From: Clostridiales bacterium
GTDB taxonomy: Bacteria > Bacillota > Clostridia > Christensenellales > Borkfalkiaceae
Direction: 5' to 3'
Assembly (NCBI GenBank): GCA_003538975.1
Contig: DPQQ01000010.1
Coordinates: 205,840 to 240,581 of the forward strand
DNA length: 34,742 nt
The position numbers and the translations under genes are program-made. The notes beneath the pieces are model-generated. The model saw nothing but the letters and a program-made list of their open reading frames with translations. It did not search any database and was not told the origin of the DNA. Shown here in pieces: positions 14,055 through 22,984 of the stretch. The first letter of the stretch is position 1, and each line of letters starts with the position of its first letter.

Positions 14055-16907
14055 ATGGATTCAGGAGAAACCAACAACTTAAAACGTGAAAATTTCGCCT
14101 GGCTCGACAAGCTCAGATACGAAAAATCTTTCACGGCGAAACTTCTTCTCGCAGACCAGAGCGTAAAAGATTATTACGCTTTAATCGTCGGCGAGATACT
14201 ATCCTACGATAAAACGCGCGCCCGCAACGGCTGGGGCGGCGTTGCTTTTACCGCCGGCAAAAATGCTTTCGCCCGGGTGGAAATTAAGGGGAAAACCCTT
14301 TACGTTTACCTTGCCGGAGAATCCGAAGACTGCTCGTCGCTTAAATATAAGGCGGCTGCCGTCGGCGACAAAAAGAAGTACGAAAAGACTCCTTCGGTCC
14401 TGAAAATAAAGAGCGAAGGCGCCGCAAAAAACGCCGTAAAACAGATTGAAAAATTAGCCGAAAGATTTTCGCTTACCAAAAAATCCGACGGCGAAAACAT
14501 ACCTTTCGTTATTAAGCCCGAGAGCTTCGACAACCTTGTCGCGCGCGGGCTTATTCGCGTGATCAATAAAAAGTCCGCAAAGCTCGAAGCCGAAGAAACC
14601 GATAAAACCGCTCCCGAACAGGTCGCGGAAGAAGCGGCTGAAGCCGAACCCGAAACAAGTGGAGAAGAACTTTCCGCTTACGAAGACACCGTTTTATCGA
14701 AGTCCGAACTTTTGAAACGCCACGGCTTATACGGCGAGATTTTATCCGATCTTTCGGGCGGCGTTACGGAGATAAAATCGAGTGAAAAATTAACTTTAAA
14801 AGCGCTCGACGAAGGCTGGATCGAAAAGATCGAAAGCGCGCTTTCTTCAATAGACTTTTTACTCCGCAACCCGACGCGTTACATTGCCGAAACCGAAGAA
14901 GTCCTGCCCATCGAGCTTACCCGTAAAATCACGGGGCGTTCGATAGCGCATCTCGGCATGCACACCGACTATATTTCGGAAGTAAAAGAAGACGGCACGG
15001 TAACTCCGACGAAGCTTCTGAACATTTTCAGAGAAGATTCTTACCTTACTTACGAAAATAAATTTCTGAACACCCTTATAAACCGCCTTTACTTTTTCGT
15101 GACGGAGCGTTTCCGCCTGATAAAGGAAAAGGGCGCGGACGAAAAGTCAAACGTATTGGACTATGAAACGAGCTTCTTTTCGGGCGAAAAAAAGGGTACT
15201 ATAAAAATTTCGATAAACCTGTCCGAAGAAGTATCTGACGGCGATTTAGGCGGCATAAAGAGCGTTTATTCTTCGCCGCTTTATAAGCGCGCCGAAAAGC
15301 TCGATACTATAGTAAAATCCTATATAAATTCGAATTTCTGTCAGGAGATGGGCAGAAACTTCATCCGTCCGCCGGTAATGCGTACCAACGCAATACTCAA
15401 AAATAAATATTTCCGCGACTGTCTCGAACTTTGGGAATTTATCGAAAGTTACGACGATTCAGGTCTCGGCATAACGGTCAAAGAGAAGATTTTCACCCCG
15501 GACGAAGCCTGCGTAAACGGACTTTACGGCTCCGCGGCGGTCGCTTTCCTTGAATTTTTGCACGGAATAAACGCGGATGAAAGAACGCTTTCCGCTACTT
15601 ACGAAACGCCTTCGTACTCGCCGATTATTTCCGAAATGCAGGAAAATCAGGACGAAACCGCCTATAACGTTACCGCCGAATCGGTAAACGGCGAATTTGC
15701 CGATGACGAACTTTTAATAAACGTCCTCGCCGCTTTTGACGCCGAAGATGAATATCTGAAAGAAAATCCGTTTACGCGCGAAGAAGCGGAAGAAGCTTTG
15801 GAAACCGCAGAAGAAACTACGGCCGAAGAAGCGACTGAAACAACGGACGAAACCGCAGAAGGGGAATCGGACGAAGAGTCGCTCAACTTCAACGGCATAC
15901 GGTACGTCAAGTCGTTCGAAGCCAAATTACGTCTTTCCGCAGACGAACTCAAAGAACGCTTTATCGGCATAATGAATCGCTTCGGAGAATACAAGGTCGG
16001 CGCGAGAAAGAGCTTTTCGTGCATGACGGTTTCTGCCAGCAGAACGCGTATTGCCCGTATCGCGATAAAGGGCAAAACTCTGTGCTTTTATACGGCTCTT
16101 ACCAAAGAAGACTGTCCGGATAAGTACGAACTTTACAGACTTACCGACTGCTCCGATATAAAACGATACGAAAAAACTCCGGCTAAACTCAAAATAAAAA
16201 GCGACAGGGCATTCGGTCGCGCGCTCGCTCTCATAGATATTTTAGCCGAAAAATATTCGCTTAAAAAGGCGAAAACTCCCGCTGTTTACTCCGTCGAGGA
16301 CTATCCAGAAACTTCGTTCGAAGAGCTTCTTTCCGCCGGACTTATCAAAGAACTCGGCGCGAATGTTTCCGCCGATAATGCGGATAACGCCGCGAACGAC
16401 GGAACGGTTGCAGATAAACAGATAATTACCGACGGAACGGTTGAAGACAGCGTTGCGGCGACTCTCGACGGCGAACCCGGACAAACGGAAGCCGTTACGG
16501 ACAGCGAGATCGAAAATTTTTCCGAACCCGCCGAAGCCATTTACGAAGATATAAAAGAAAGGGACGACTTAAAGTCCTTCGAATACGGCGGCTCGGGTAG
16601 TCCGTTCGAAGCCACGCCGATGACCGAATTTTTACCGGATACCTTCGACGCCTTAAAAGCGGAAGAGAAAAACGCGATCGAAGAAGTCGCAAACGAACCC
16701 GGAAGCAAAACTCTCCCCGGAATTTTATATCCCGATTCGATGGATTACTCCCGTCCCGCGCTTAAAGGCGTAGACGACGTAAAAGACTTCATTTCGGACG
16801 AAATGGAAAGCAAAATTGAGGCGGAAGAAGCCGAAAACAAAGTCATGAGCGGCGCGCTTAAAAAGGTGAGAAGCCTGTTTTCACGCAAAAGGGGCGGCAG
16901 ACGATGA
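14055..16907 (+). CDS. Large DUF2357/McrC-like partner protein with duplicated flanking domain
   Basis: I chose ATG 14055; a GTG at 14046 in the same frame is possible. The roughly 950-aa cytoplasmic protein has a first domain (about 14-145) with YEKSFTAKL, KGKTLYVYLAGESED and YEKTPSVLKIKS, and a second copy near 611-745 with YVKSFEAKL, KGKTLCFYTALTKED and YEKTPAKLKIKS. Between them, about 215-505, is a region like DUF2357 of McrC-type proteins (REDSYLTYENKFLNTLINRL, then IRPPVMRTNAILKN). I find no PD-(D/E)XK nuclease motif. Acidic Glu/Thr/Ala linkers join the parts and the tail is basic (KKVRSLFSRKRGGRR). It presumably works with the AAA+ ATPase upstream. The duplicated domain resembles an uncharacterised domain that I recall from other Clostridia. 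Confidence 0.6.
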   Translation: MDSGETNNLKRENFAWLDKLRYEKSFTAKLLLADQSVKDYYALIVGEILSYDKTRARNGWGGVAFTAGKNAFARVEIKGKTLYVYLAGESEDCSSLKYKAAAVGDKKKYEKTPSVLKIKSEGAAKNAVKQIEKLAERFSLTKKSDGENIPFVIKPESFDNLVARGLIRVINKKSAKLEAEETDKTAPEQVAEEAAEAEPETSGEELSAYEDTVLSKSELLKRHGLYGEILSDLSGGVTEIKSSEKLTLKALDEGWIEKIESALSSIDFLLRNPTRYIAETEEVLPIELTRKITGRSIAHLGMHTDYISEVKEDGTVTPTKLLNIFREDSYLTYENKFLNTLINRLYFFVTERFRLIKEKGADEKSNVLDYETSFFSGEKKGTIKISINLSEEVSDGDLGGIKSVYSSPLYKRAEKLDTIVKSYINSNFCQEMGRNFIRPPVMRTNAILKNKYFRDCLELWEFIESYDDSGLGITVKEKIFTPDEACVNGLYGSAAVAFLEFLHGINADERTLSATYETPSYSPIISEMQENQDETAYNVTAESVNGEFADDELLINVLAAFDAEDEYLKENPFTREEAEEALETAEETTAEEATETTDETAEGESDEESLNFNGIRYVKSFEAKLRLSADELKERFIGIMNRFGEYKVGARKSFSCMTVSASRTRIARIAIKGKTLCFYTALTKEDCPDKYELYRLTDCSDIKRYEKTPAKLKIKSDRAFGRALALIDILAEKYSLKKAKTPAVYSVEDYPETSFEELLSAGLIKELGANVSADNADNAANDGTVADKQIITDGTVEDSVAATLDGEPGQTEAVTDSEIENFSEPAEAIYEDIKERDDLKSFEYGGSGSPFEATPMTEFLPDTFDALKAEEKNAIEEVANEPGSKTLPGILYPDSMDYSRPALKGVDDVKDFISDEMESKIEAEEAENKVMSGALKKVRSLFSRKRGGRR

Positions 16908-17608
16908 AAAAAAAGACCGCAAAAGTCTTTCAGACCGCGCTTTTCGTCGTAATAATCGTTCTTATTCTGACGGCGGTTTTCTTTATGGTCATGAACCGCG
17001 CGAAGAACAACCGACCTAAATTCGTGTTCGGCAAGGCGATTTTATGGGTAGAAACGGGCAGCATGAAACCGGAAATCGACGAACGCTCTTATATTCTCGT
17101 TTCGTCCGCCGATAAAAAGGACGTAAAAGTCGGCGACGTGATAGTGTTTGTCTGCAAAGACAAATCTTTGCCCGTGTACAACGCGCTCGTAACTCACAGA
17201 GTTATCGAAGTAACCGAAGCCGGCTATATAACCAAAGGCGACAACAATCCCGCGGCGGATTCTTTAGCGGTAGCAAGGGGCGATATAGTCGCGATTTACA
17301 ATAAAAATCTCCCTGTATGCACGTTCTTCGGCAGAATTTTTTCGTCGGGGGTAGGACTCCTTATAATCGTGGCGTTTACGCTGTTTGCGTGCGCGTTTAT
17401 CTATATTCCCGACCTTGTGAAGGCGGTAAAAGATATTAAAACAGAAAACAGGGAAGAAGAAATCGACCGCCGTGTAAAAGAAGAAGTCAAACGGCTCGAA
17501 CGGGAATATAACGGAAAGCAGCTTCCCGAAACCATATCTGTGGAAAAAGAAAAAGAGAAGCAATCGGATCCGGGCGAGCAAACCGAAAACGGTGCGGATA
17601 AAGTCTGA
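16904..17608 (+). CDS. Second SipW-type signal peptidase I
   Basis: The 234-aa protein overlaps the upstream stop by four bases (ATGA), so it is translated with the McrC-like gene. It has an N-terminal transmembrane helix (about 10-30), VETGSMKPEI with nucleophile Ser53, VTHRVIEV with His98, TKGDNNPAAD with Asp113 and Asp119, and a second helix (about 146-168) followed by a charged, Glu/Lys-rich cytoplasmic tail. These are the standard boxes of the S26B (SipW-like, Ser-His) branch. Unlike the 11666 enzyme, it has no EF-hand-like insert. Two different enzymes of this branch in one operon suggests division of substrates among the four exported proteins. Confidence 0.87.
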   Translation: MKKKTAKVFQTALFVVIIVLILTAVFFMVMNRAKNNRPKFVFGKAILWVETGSMKPEIDERSYILVSSADKKDVKVGDVIVFVCKDKSLPVYNALVTHRVIEVTEAGYITKGDNNPAADSLAVARGDIVAIYNKNLPVCTFFGRIFSSGVGLLIIVAFTLFACAFIYIPDLVKAVKDIKTENREEEIDRRVKEEVKRLEREYNGKQLPETISVEKEKEKQSDPGEQTENGADKV

Positions 17609-17682
17609 AAGCCGCCGGAATACGACAAATAACAAAATAAAATATAATACAAGACTTGTAAAAAGAGACTTAAAGCAATAAA

Positions 17683-19977
17683 ATGAAGAACTTTCTCAGG
17701 AAAAACGGCAAATCCATAGCGGTTGCGGTCGCGGTGATTGCCTGCATATCGTTCCTTGTGTACGTAGCGGCTCTCGGCAGCGGCTATTATTCGAGCGTCG
17801 AAAACCAGGCCGTATCGCGCGCGGACGATTACGTCTACGAGCAAGCGGCTCACGTAAGCGCGCAGCTTGAAGCCGTAAAGACTTCGGCGGAGTTCTTCGC
17901 AGAAGAAGTTTCGTCTAAAAAAGACAAAGAATCGTTTCACAACACTCTCTCTTCGATAAAGAGTTTTTCGTCGGAAAAAGACCTGTATTTTGCCGATATT
18001 TACTATTCGGTGAAAGATAAAATATACACCGCCCGAGGGGACGAATACGAGGCGTCGCCGGAGATGTACGCGCTGCTTTCGTTTGAAGGCACGGGAGTAT
18101 CGAAAAACTTTTCGTATGAAAATACTTTTATGGCTTTTGCCGTTACCGCTGACGCGGAATGTTCGTTCTCCGATAAAATAATCATCGTATACGATCGTCA
18201 CGCCGTCTCGCTCGAGAGTTTCGTTTACGAAGGGACGGAAGAAAACAAAACTCTTATACCGAGCGTAAAAGATTCCGAATTCGTAGTTTTATGCAAATAC
18301 GACGGAAGAATTATGGAAAGAGTTGTCGTAAACGAAAAATTCGATCCGGGTACCGATACCGTTCAGGACGGTATCTTAAAAAAGTTCGTAAAAAAATCGG
18401 AAGATTACGCCAAGATAACGGCAATGTGCGCAAATGACGGAAAAGGTGCCGTTTCCGTTACCATAGACGGATCGGCGTACGTATTCGCAGTGTATTCGTT
18501 ATCGCCGGAAAACGGAAATATTTTTATTCTTGCCTTATACGATTTATCCGCGCTTTACGGCGAAGGATACACTCTCATATCGACCATATATGGCGCGATG
18601 GGAATACTTGCCGTCGCCGCCGCGTTCGGTCTTATATCTTTTATAGTAAGTCAGATCAAAATGAACGCGAAGATCCGTAAACTCGCAACGCAGGACGAAG
18701 AACTCGATTGTCCGACGAGAGACGGCTTCGAATACAACGCCGAATCGATTTTACAGCGTTATAAGGCGACAAGTTTTGCGGTTATAATATTGCAGATACA
18801 GAGTTTCGATTATCTTTCCGAAAAGTTCGGCGAGACCGAAAAGCTTCGCGCGCTTAAATTTATCCGCAACGTCTGCTATAATTCGCTCGTTACGGGCGAG
18901 ACCTACGCTTATATAAAAGACGGTCAGTTCTTGCTGCTCCTTCATTACCGCGACAGAAAGGGACTTATCGTAAAGCTCAAAGGAATTTACAATCAGATAA
19001 CCAAGTACGACGAATTTCCGGATAAAGACTACAAGATAAACGTATCTTACAGTATTTACGAGGTAAACGGCGAAGAAAAGCAGAGCGTAAGACGAATGGT
19101 AGACAAAGCCAAGATAGTCAAGAACGAATCCGCGGTTAAAACTTCGGAAGCGTCGTTCAACTTCTACGGCGATATGCTCAAAGAAAATTACGCAAAGCGC
19201 GCCGAAATAGAAGGCAGAATGAACATCGCTCTCGAAAACAACGAATTTCACTTGTTCTATCAGCCGAAATACAATCTTGGTAAAAAGACCATAGACGGAA
19301 GCGAAATTCTCGTCCGCTGGTTCGACTCGAAGATAGACGCATACCGTTCTCCGGCAGAATTTTTGCCGCTGTTCGAAGAAAACGGGTTTATCAACAAGCT
19401 CGACAGATTCGTGTTCTACCGCGCATGTCAGAATATTGCGGAATGTATCGAAAAACATATAATCGTATTTCCGGTATCCGTTAATATTTCGAGAGTAACG
19501 GCTATACAGCCCGACTTTCTGGCGTACTACACGCGTATAAAGAAAAAATTCAACATAAAAGACAACTTTATCACGCTCGAATTTACCGAAAGCTTCGCTT
19601 ACGAAAATTACGAATATCTCGCGGGCATAGTCAACGAATTGCACGCGGCGGGCTTTATGTGTTCTCTCGACGACTTCGGCACGGGTTACTCGTCGTTCTC
19701 CGTCCTTAAAGAACTCGAAATGGACGAAATAAAACTCGACAAAGTATTCCTTGACAGAAGTTCGCATCCCGACAGGGACGAAATGCTGCTTCAGAGCGTT
19801 ATAGGAATGGTCAAAAAAATAGGAACCAAGATAACGCAGGAAGGCGTTGAAAACAAAGAACAGTTCGACAAACTCATAGCTTACGGCTGCGACGTCGTAC
19901 AGGGCTTCTATTTTGCAAGACCGATGAAGTATTCCGACTACAGACAATTCGTCGAAGAAAATTTTTCAAAAAAATAA
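17683..19977 (+). CDS. Membrane c-di-GMP phosphodiesterase: sensor domain, degenerate GGDEF, intact EAL
   Basis: The 764-aa protein has a transmembrane helix (about 11-31), an extracytoplasmic sensor region to about 295, a second helix (about 300-323), a GGDEF-like domain (about 335-500) whose active-site loop reads YIKDGQFLLLLH instead of GGDEF, and an EAL domain (about 508-764). The EAL residues are all present: GSEILVRW (Glu541), VSVNIS, LEFTES, DDFGTGYSS (Asp663, Asp664), IKLDK, QEGVEN and CDVVQGFYFARP. It should hydrolyse c-di-GMP to pGpG at the membrane, possibly tuned by an external signal and by the dead GGDEF domain. It is either the last gene of unit 2 or separately transcribed; a weak TATAAT lies at 17643-17648. 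Confidence 0.9.
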   Translation: MKNFLRKNGKSIAVAVAVIACISFLVYVAALGSGYYSSVENQAVSRADDYVYEQAAHVSAQLEAVKTSAEFFAEEVSSKKDKESFHNTLSSIKSFSSEKDLYFADIYYSVKDKIYTARGDEYEASPEMYALLSFEGTGVSKNFSYENTFMAFAVTADAECSFSDKIIIVYDRHAVSLESFVYEGTEENKTLIPSVKDSEFVVLCKYDGRIMERVVVNEKFDPGTDTVQDGILKKFVKKSEDYAKITAMCANDGKGAVSVTIDGSAYVFAVYSLSPENGNIFILALYDLSALYGEGYTLISTIYGAMGILAVAAAFGLISFIVSQIKMNAKIRKLATQDEELDCPTRDGFEYNAESILQRYKATSFAVIILQIQSFDYLSEKFGETEKLRALKFIRNVCYNSLVTGETYAYIKDGQFLLLLHYRDRKGLIVKLKGIYNQITKYDEFPDKDYKINVSYSIYEVNGEEKQSVRRMVDKAKIVKNESAVKTSEASFNFYGDMLKENYAKRAEIEGRMNIALENNEFHLFYQPKYNLGKKTIDGSEILVRWFDSKIDAYRSPAEFLPLFEENGFINKLDRFVFYRACQNIAECIEKHIIVFPVSVNISRVTAIQPDFLAYYTRIKKKFNIKDNFITLEFTESFAYENYEYLAGIVNELHAAGFMCSLDDFGTGYSSFSVLKELEMDEIKLDKVFLDRSSHPDRDEMLLQSVIGMVKKIGTKITQEGVENKEQFDKLIAYGCDVVQGFYFARPMKYSDYRQFVEENFSKK

Positions 19978-20061
19978 CGCGATAATATTCAATAACAATC
20001 GGATAATAGTCTCTTGTTTTTGCTTTTTGACCGAAAACAAGAGCGAAAAAAACAAAAAAAT

Positions 20062-20114
20062 AAACGGATATGTTTGACAATGTTGACAATCACTTGCAAA
20101 CTATCCGTTTTTTT
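20062..20114 (+). terminator. Terminator after the phosphodiesterase gene
   Basis: AAACGGATA (20062-20070) pairs with TATCCGTTT (20102-20110), followed by further T residues. The 31-base loop is long. The promoter of the next unit lies partly inside this element. Confidence 0.6.
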
Positions 20115-20122
20115 GTTAAAAT
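20094..20122 (+). promoter_or_regulatory. Sigma-A promoter of the signalling unit 3
   Basis: TTGCAA (20094-20099) and TAAAAT (20117-20122) are separated by exactly 17 bases. The -35 lies in the loop and the spacer over the second strand of the terminator above. The start of transcription near 20129 leaves a leader of about 65 bases with a strong AAGGGAGG site before the gene at 20195. Confidence 0.7.
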
Positions 20123-20194
20123 ACAATTTGATATAAAGGGATAAAAGAGTTATTAAGATTTTTTGCACTTCAATTTAAGGGAGGTCTTTTCTTT

Positions 20195-22138
20195 ATGGAG
20201 AAGGGGAAGACAATTATATTAAAGAATAAAGAAGAGGCGGACAGGCTGATCGGGGATTACTGCAATGTGTTCGACTGCGTAAGACTCATAGACGGGGCGC
20301 ATGCTTCGGGGAATGAAAAGGTATATGCGGTTTATTCGAGCATAGGACAGGCGGAATGTGAGCACGTCGTCGGAAAGATCGAGTCCTGTAAAAACTGTGT
20401 GGTAAAAAGAGCGTTGGAGAGCAAGTCGGTGGCGACGAAACTCGAACTGTACGGCGATAAAATATTCCAGTCGACCGCTATCTATGCCGAAATAGACGGT
20501 AAACCGTACGTTATAGAACTTATAAAAAAATTTACCGACGACCTTACTTCCGAAGATGTTTCCGAACACGAAAGTATGTTCGGTCATATCGAAAGTTATT
20601 ACGAAAAGATTTATACCGACGTTCTAACCGGTTGTTACAACAGAAGATATTTTGAAGAAAAGCTTCGCGACGTCCCCATGAAGGCGGGCGTGGCTTTGCT
20701 CGACATAGACGACTTTAAGCTGTACAACGACGTATACGGACACGACGTCGGGGACGAAGTGTTAAAGGTTATCGCCGGGGAAATAAAAGATAGCATACGT
20801 TCCACCGACAAACTTATAAGATACGGCGGCGACGAGTTTTTGCTCATCATGCCGGATATTAAGCAAAGGGTATTTTTCGATGAGCTTTATAGAGTAAAAT
20901 CGAGAGTCGGAGGAATAGAAATCGCAAATTATTCGGGTATAAAGCTTTCGGTCTCGGTCGGCGGCGTTATGTCCGAAGGAAGAACAATGTCCGAAGCCGT
21001 TTCTATGGCGGACATATTTATGTATAAAGCAAAAAAAGAAAAGAACGTCATCGTAACCGATTTTGACGAAAAAACTCTTCTTAAACGCAAAAGTAACGTT
21101 CTCATAGTGGACGATTCGGAACTTAATCGCGAAATATTGGCTTCGATACTTAAAAACGAATTCAACATAATCGAAGCGGGCGGCGGAGAAGAGTGCGTCG
21201 CAAAACTTAGAAAGTACGGCGACGATTTAGCCGTCGTGCTTTTAGACGTAGTTATGCCCGGCATGGACGGGTTTTCCGTTCTCGATTATATGAATTTAAG
21301 CAGGATAATCGAAACAGTTCCCGTTATAATGATCACGGGCGACGAGAGCGACGAAACGATGAAGCGCGCCTACGATATGGGTGTATCTGACTTTATAACG
21401 AGACCTTTCGATATGAAGGTCGTTTACCGCCGCGTCGTAAACACCATTCAGCTTTATGCAAATCAGAGACGGCTTATTGACAGGCTCACCCGTCAGATGG
21501 TCGAGCAGGAAAACGATTCGAAAGTAATGACGAGTATACTTTCGCACATAGTCGAATTCAGAAACGGCGAAAGCGGCAGACACGTAATAATGATACGTAA
21601 GCTTACCGAACTTCTGCTTAAAACTCTTTTACTAAAAACAGACGAATACAATCTTACGTCGCAGGACGTAAATCATATAATAAACGCTTCAGCTCTTCAC
21701 GATATCGGGAAAATAGCGATTGACGAAAAAATAATCAACAAGCCCGGTAAGTTAACAAAAGAAGAATTTGAAACAATGAAAGCTCATACGGTGATAGGTT
21801 CGGATATAATCCGAAGCTTAAAGGCGTATTCGGGCGAACCGCTTCTTAAATTTGCGGATGAAATATGCCGTTACCATCATGAACGCTGGGACGGCAAAGG
21901 CTATCCCGAAGGACTTAAAGGCAACGAGATACCTATTTCCGCACAGATCGTATCCATATGCGACGTATACGACGCTCTCGTCGAAAAGAGAGTTTATAAG
22001 GAAGCCTACTCGCATGAAAAGGCAGTTGAAATGATTTTAGGCGGCGAGTGCGGAACTTTCAATCCGCTTCTGATGGAATGTTTTACCGAAGTCGCGGACG
22101 ACATAAGAGAGATCGAAGTCAATAAGGAGATCCTGTAA
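20195..22138 (+). CDS. GGDEF-REC-HD-GYP protein: c-di-GMP synthase and hydrolase with a receiver domain
   Basis: The 647-aa soluble protein has four parts. Residues 1-140 form a PAS-like input domain with Cys55 and a CKNC motif (Cys65, Cys68), a pattern I recall from other Firmicute GGDEF proteins. Residues 147-290 are a GGDEF domain with intact RYGGDEF (211-215) and a product-inhibition I-site RSTD exactly five residues upstream. Residues 303-425 are a receiver domain with phosphoacceptor Asp351. Residues 440-630 are an HD-GYP domain with SALHDIGKIA (His502, Asp503) and HHERWDGKGYPEGL. Both opposite activities look intact. The receiver lies between them and is the natural phosphate acceptor for the HPt protein encoded downstream. 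An AAGGGAGG ribosome binding site precedes the ATG. Confidence 0.92.
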   Translation: MEKGKTIILKNKEEADRLIGDYCNVFDCVRLIDGAHASGNEKVYAVYSSIGQAECEHVVGKIESCKNCVVKRALESKSVATKLELYGDKIFQSTAIYAEIDGKPYVIELIKKFTDDLTSEDVSEHESMFGHIESYYEKIYTDVLTGCYNRRYFEEKLRDVPMKAGVALLDIDDFKLYNDVYGHDVGDEVLKVIAGEIKDSIRSTDKLIRYGGDEFLLIMPDIKQRVFFDELYRVKSRVGGIEIANYSGIKLSVSVGGVMSEGRTMSEAVSMADIFMYKAKKEKNVIVTDFDEKTLLKRKSNVLIVDDSELNREILASILKNEFNIIEAGGGEECVAKLRKYGDDLAVVLLDVVMPGMDGFSVLDYMNLSRIIETVPVIMITGDESDETMKRAYDMGVSDFITRPFDMKVVYRRVVNTIQLYANQRRLIDRLTRQMVEQENDSKVMTSILSHIVEFRNGESGRHVIMIRKLTELLLKTLLLKTDEYNLTSQDVNHIINASALHDIGKIAIDEKIINKPGKLTKEEFETMKAHTVIGSDIIRSLKAYSGEPLLKFADEICRYHHERWDGKGYPEGLKGNEIPISAQIVSICDVYDALVEKRVYKEAYSHEKAVEMILGGECGTFNPLLMECFTEVADDIREIEVNKEIL

Positions 22139-22144
22139 AATAAT

Positions 22145-22984
22145 ATGAAAAAGCTGCTTTTTAAAATCGCATGCGCGTTCTTAGTTTCGGTTTTTTCCGT
22201 TGCCGCTTTGTTTTGTTCCGGTTGTGAGAATAAAGATACCCCGGACGATAAAACCGACGCGCGTGAAGAAATCGTTATAGGCAGCGACGAATACAGACCG
22301 TTCTTTTTTACGAACGGCGACGGGAAATTTTCCGGAATCGACGTTGAGATCGCGACCGAAGCGTTTGCCCGTATGGGATATAAGGTGAAATTTATTCAGA
22401 TAGAATGGAACAAAAAAGACGTTCTTCTTTCGGACGGCGAAATCGATTGTTTGTGGGGATGTTTTTCGATGACCGGTCGTGAAGACGTTTATTCATGGGC
22501 AGGACCGTACATGAACAGCACGCAGGCAGTTCTGGTAAGAAAAGACAGCGATATATATTCGCTTTCGGATCTTGACGGAAAAAGAGTTGCCGTACAGGCA
22601 ACGAGCAAACCGGACGAAATATTTTCGGAAAAGATAAAAAGCGGAGAACTGAAACTGAAAAATCTTTTGTGTTTTACTTCGATCGACAACGTTTACGCTT
22701 CTTTGCGTAAAGGCTATGCCGACGCGATAGCGGGACACGTGACGGCTATACGGGAAAGAATTAAAAACTATTCCGACGATGGCTACAGGTTTTTAAGCGA
22801 ACCGCTTATGCAGGTGCGTCTCGGAATTGCTTTTGCAAAAGGCACGGACGGAAATTTTATATTAAAAATAAATGAAACACTCGAAGAAATGACCGCAGAC
22901 GGCTCTGTAGGACAAATTCTCGATAAATACGGCGTGGATGTAAAATACGCGTTGGACGGTATTAAAGGTTATGAACAAGAGTGA
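22145..22984 (+). CDS. Solute-binding lipoprotein (family 3 type), sensor subunit
   Basis: The 279-aa protein has a lipoprotein signal ending in CSGC (Cys27) and a family 3 solute-binding domain: EEIVIGSDEYRPFFFTNGDGKFSGIDVE at its start, then DCLWGCFSMTGRE, DLDGKRVAVQATS and a closing LEEMTADGSVGQILDKYG. In ABC importers this fold binds amino acids or small polar ligands outside the membrane. No permease or ATPase gene is present; instead its end overlaps a hybrid histidine kinase gene by 14 bases. A role as ligand-binding partner of that kinase is the likely reading. AAGGAG lies about 12 bases before the ATG. Confidence 0.85.
   Translation: MKKLLFKIACAFLVSVFSVAALFCSGCENKDTPDDKTDAREEIVIGSDEYRPFFFTNGDGKFSGIDVEIATEAFARMGYKVKFIQIEWNKKDVLLSDGEIDCLWGCFSMTGREDVYSWAGPYMNSTQAVLVRKDSDIYSLSDLDGKRVAVQATSKPDEIFSEKIKSGELKLKNLLCFTSIDNVYASLRKGYADAIAGHVTAIRERIKNYSDDGYRFLSEPLMQVRLGIAFAKGTDGNFILKINETLEEMTADGSVGQILDKYGVDVKYALDGIKGYEQE

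Noticed and set aside
12440..16907. A McrBC restriction/defence system
   Set aside because: The ATPase is membrane-anchored, no DNA-binding or nuclease motif is visible, no other defence genes are nearby, and the pair is embedded with signal peptidases behind a riboswitch.
18751..19947. 398-codon open frame on the minus strand
   Set aside because: It is antisense to the EAL-protein gene; its composition (Tyr/Phe/Arg/Val-rich) is what this GC-skewed codon usage gives in the complementary frame.
20083..20088. TTGACA as -35 of the 20195 promoter
   Set aside because: No -10 element occurs 16-19 bases downstream; TTGCAA at 20094 pairs with TAAAAT at ideal spacing.
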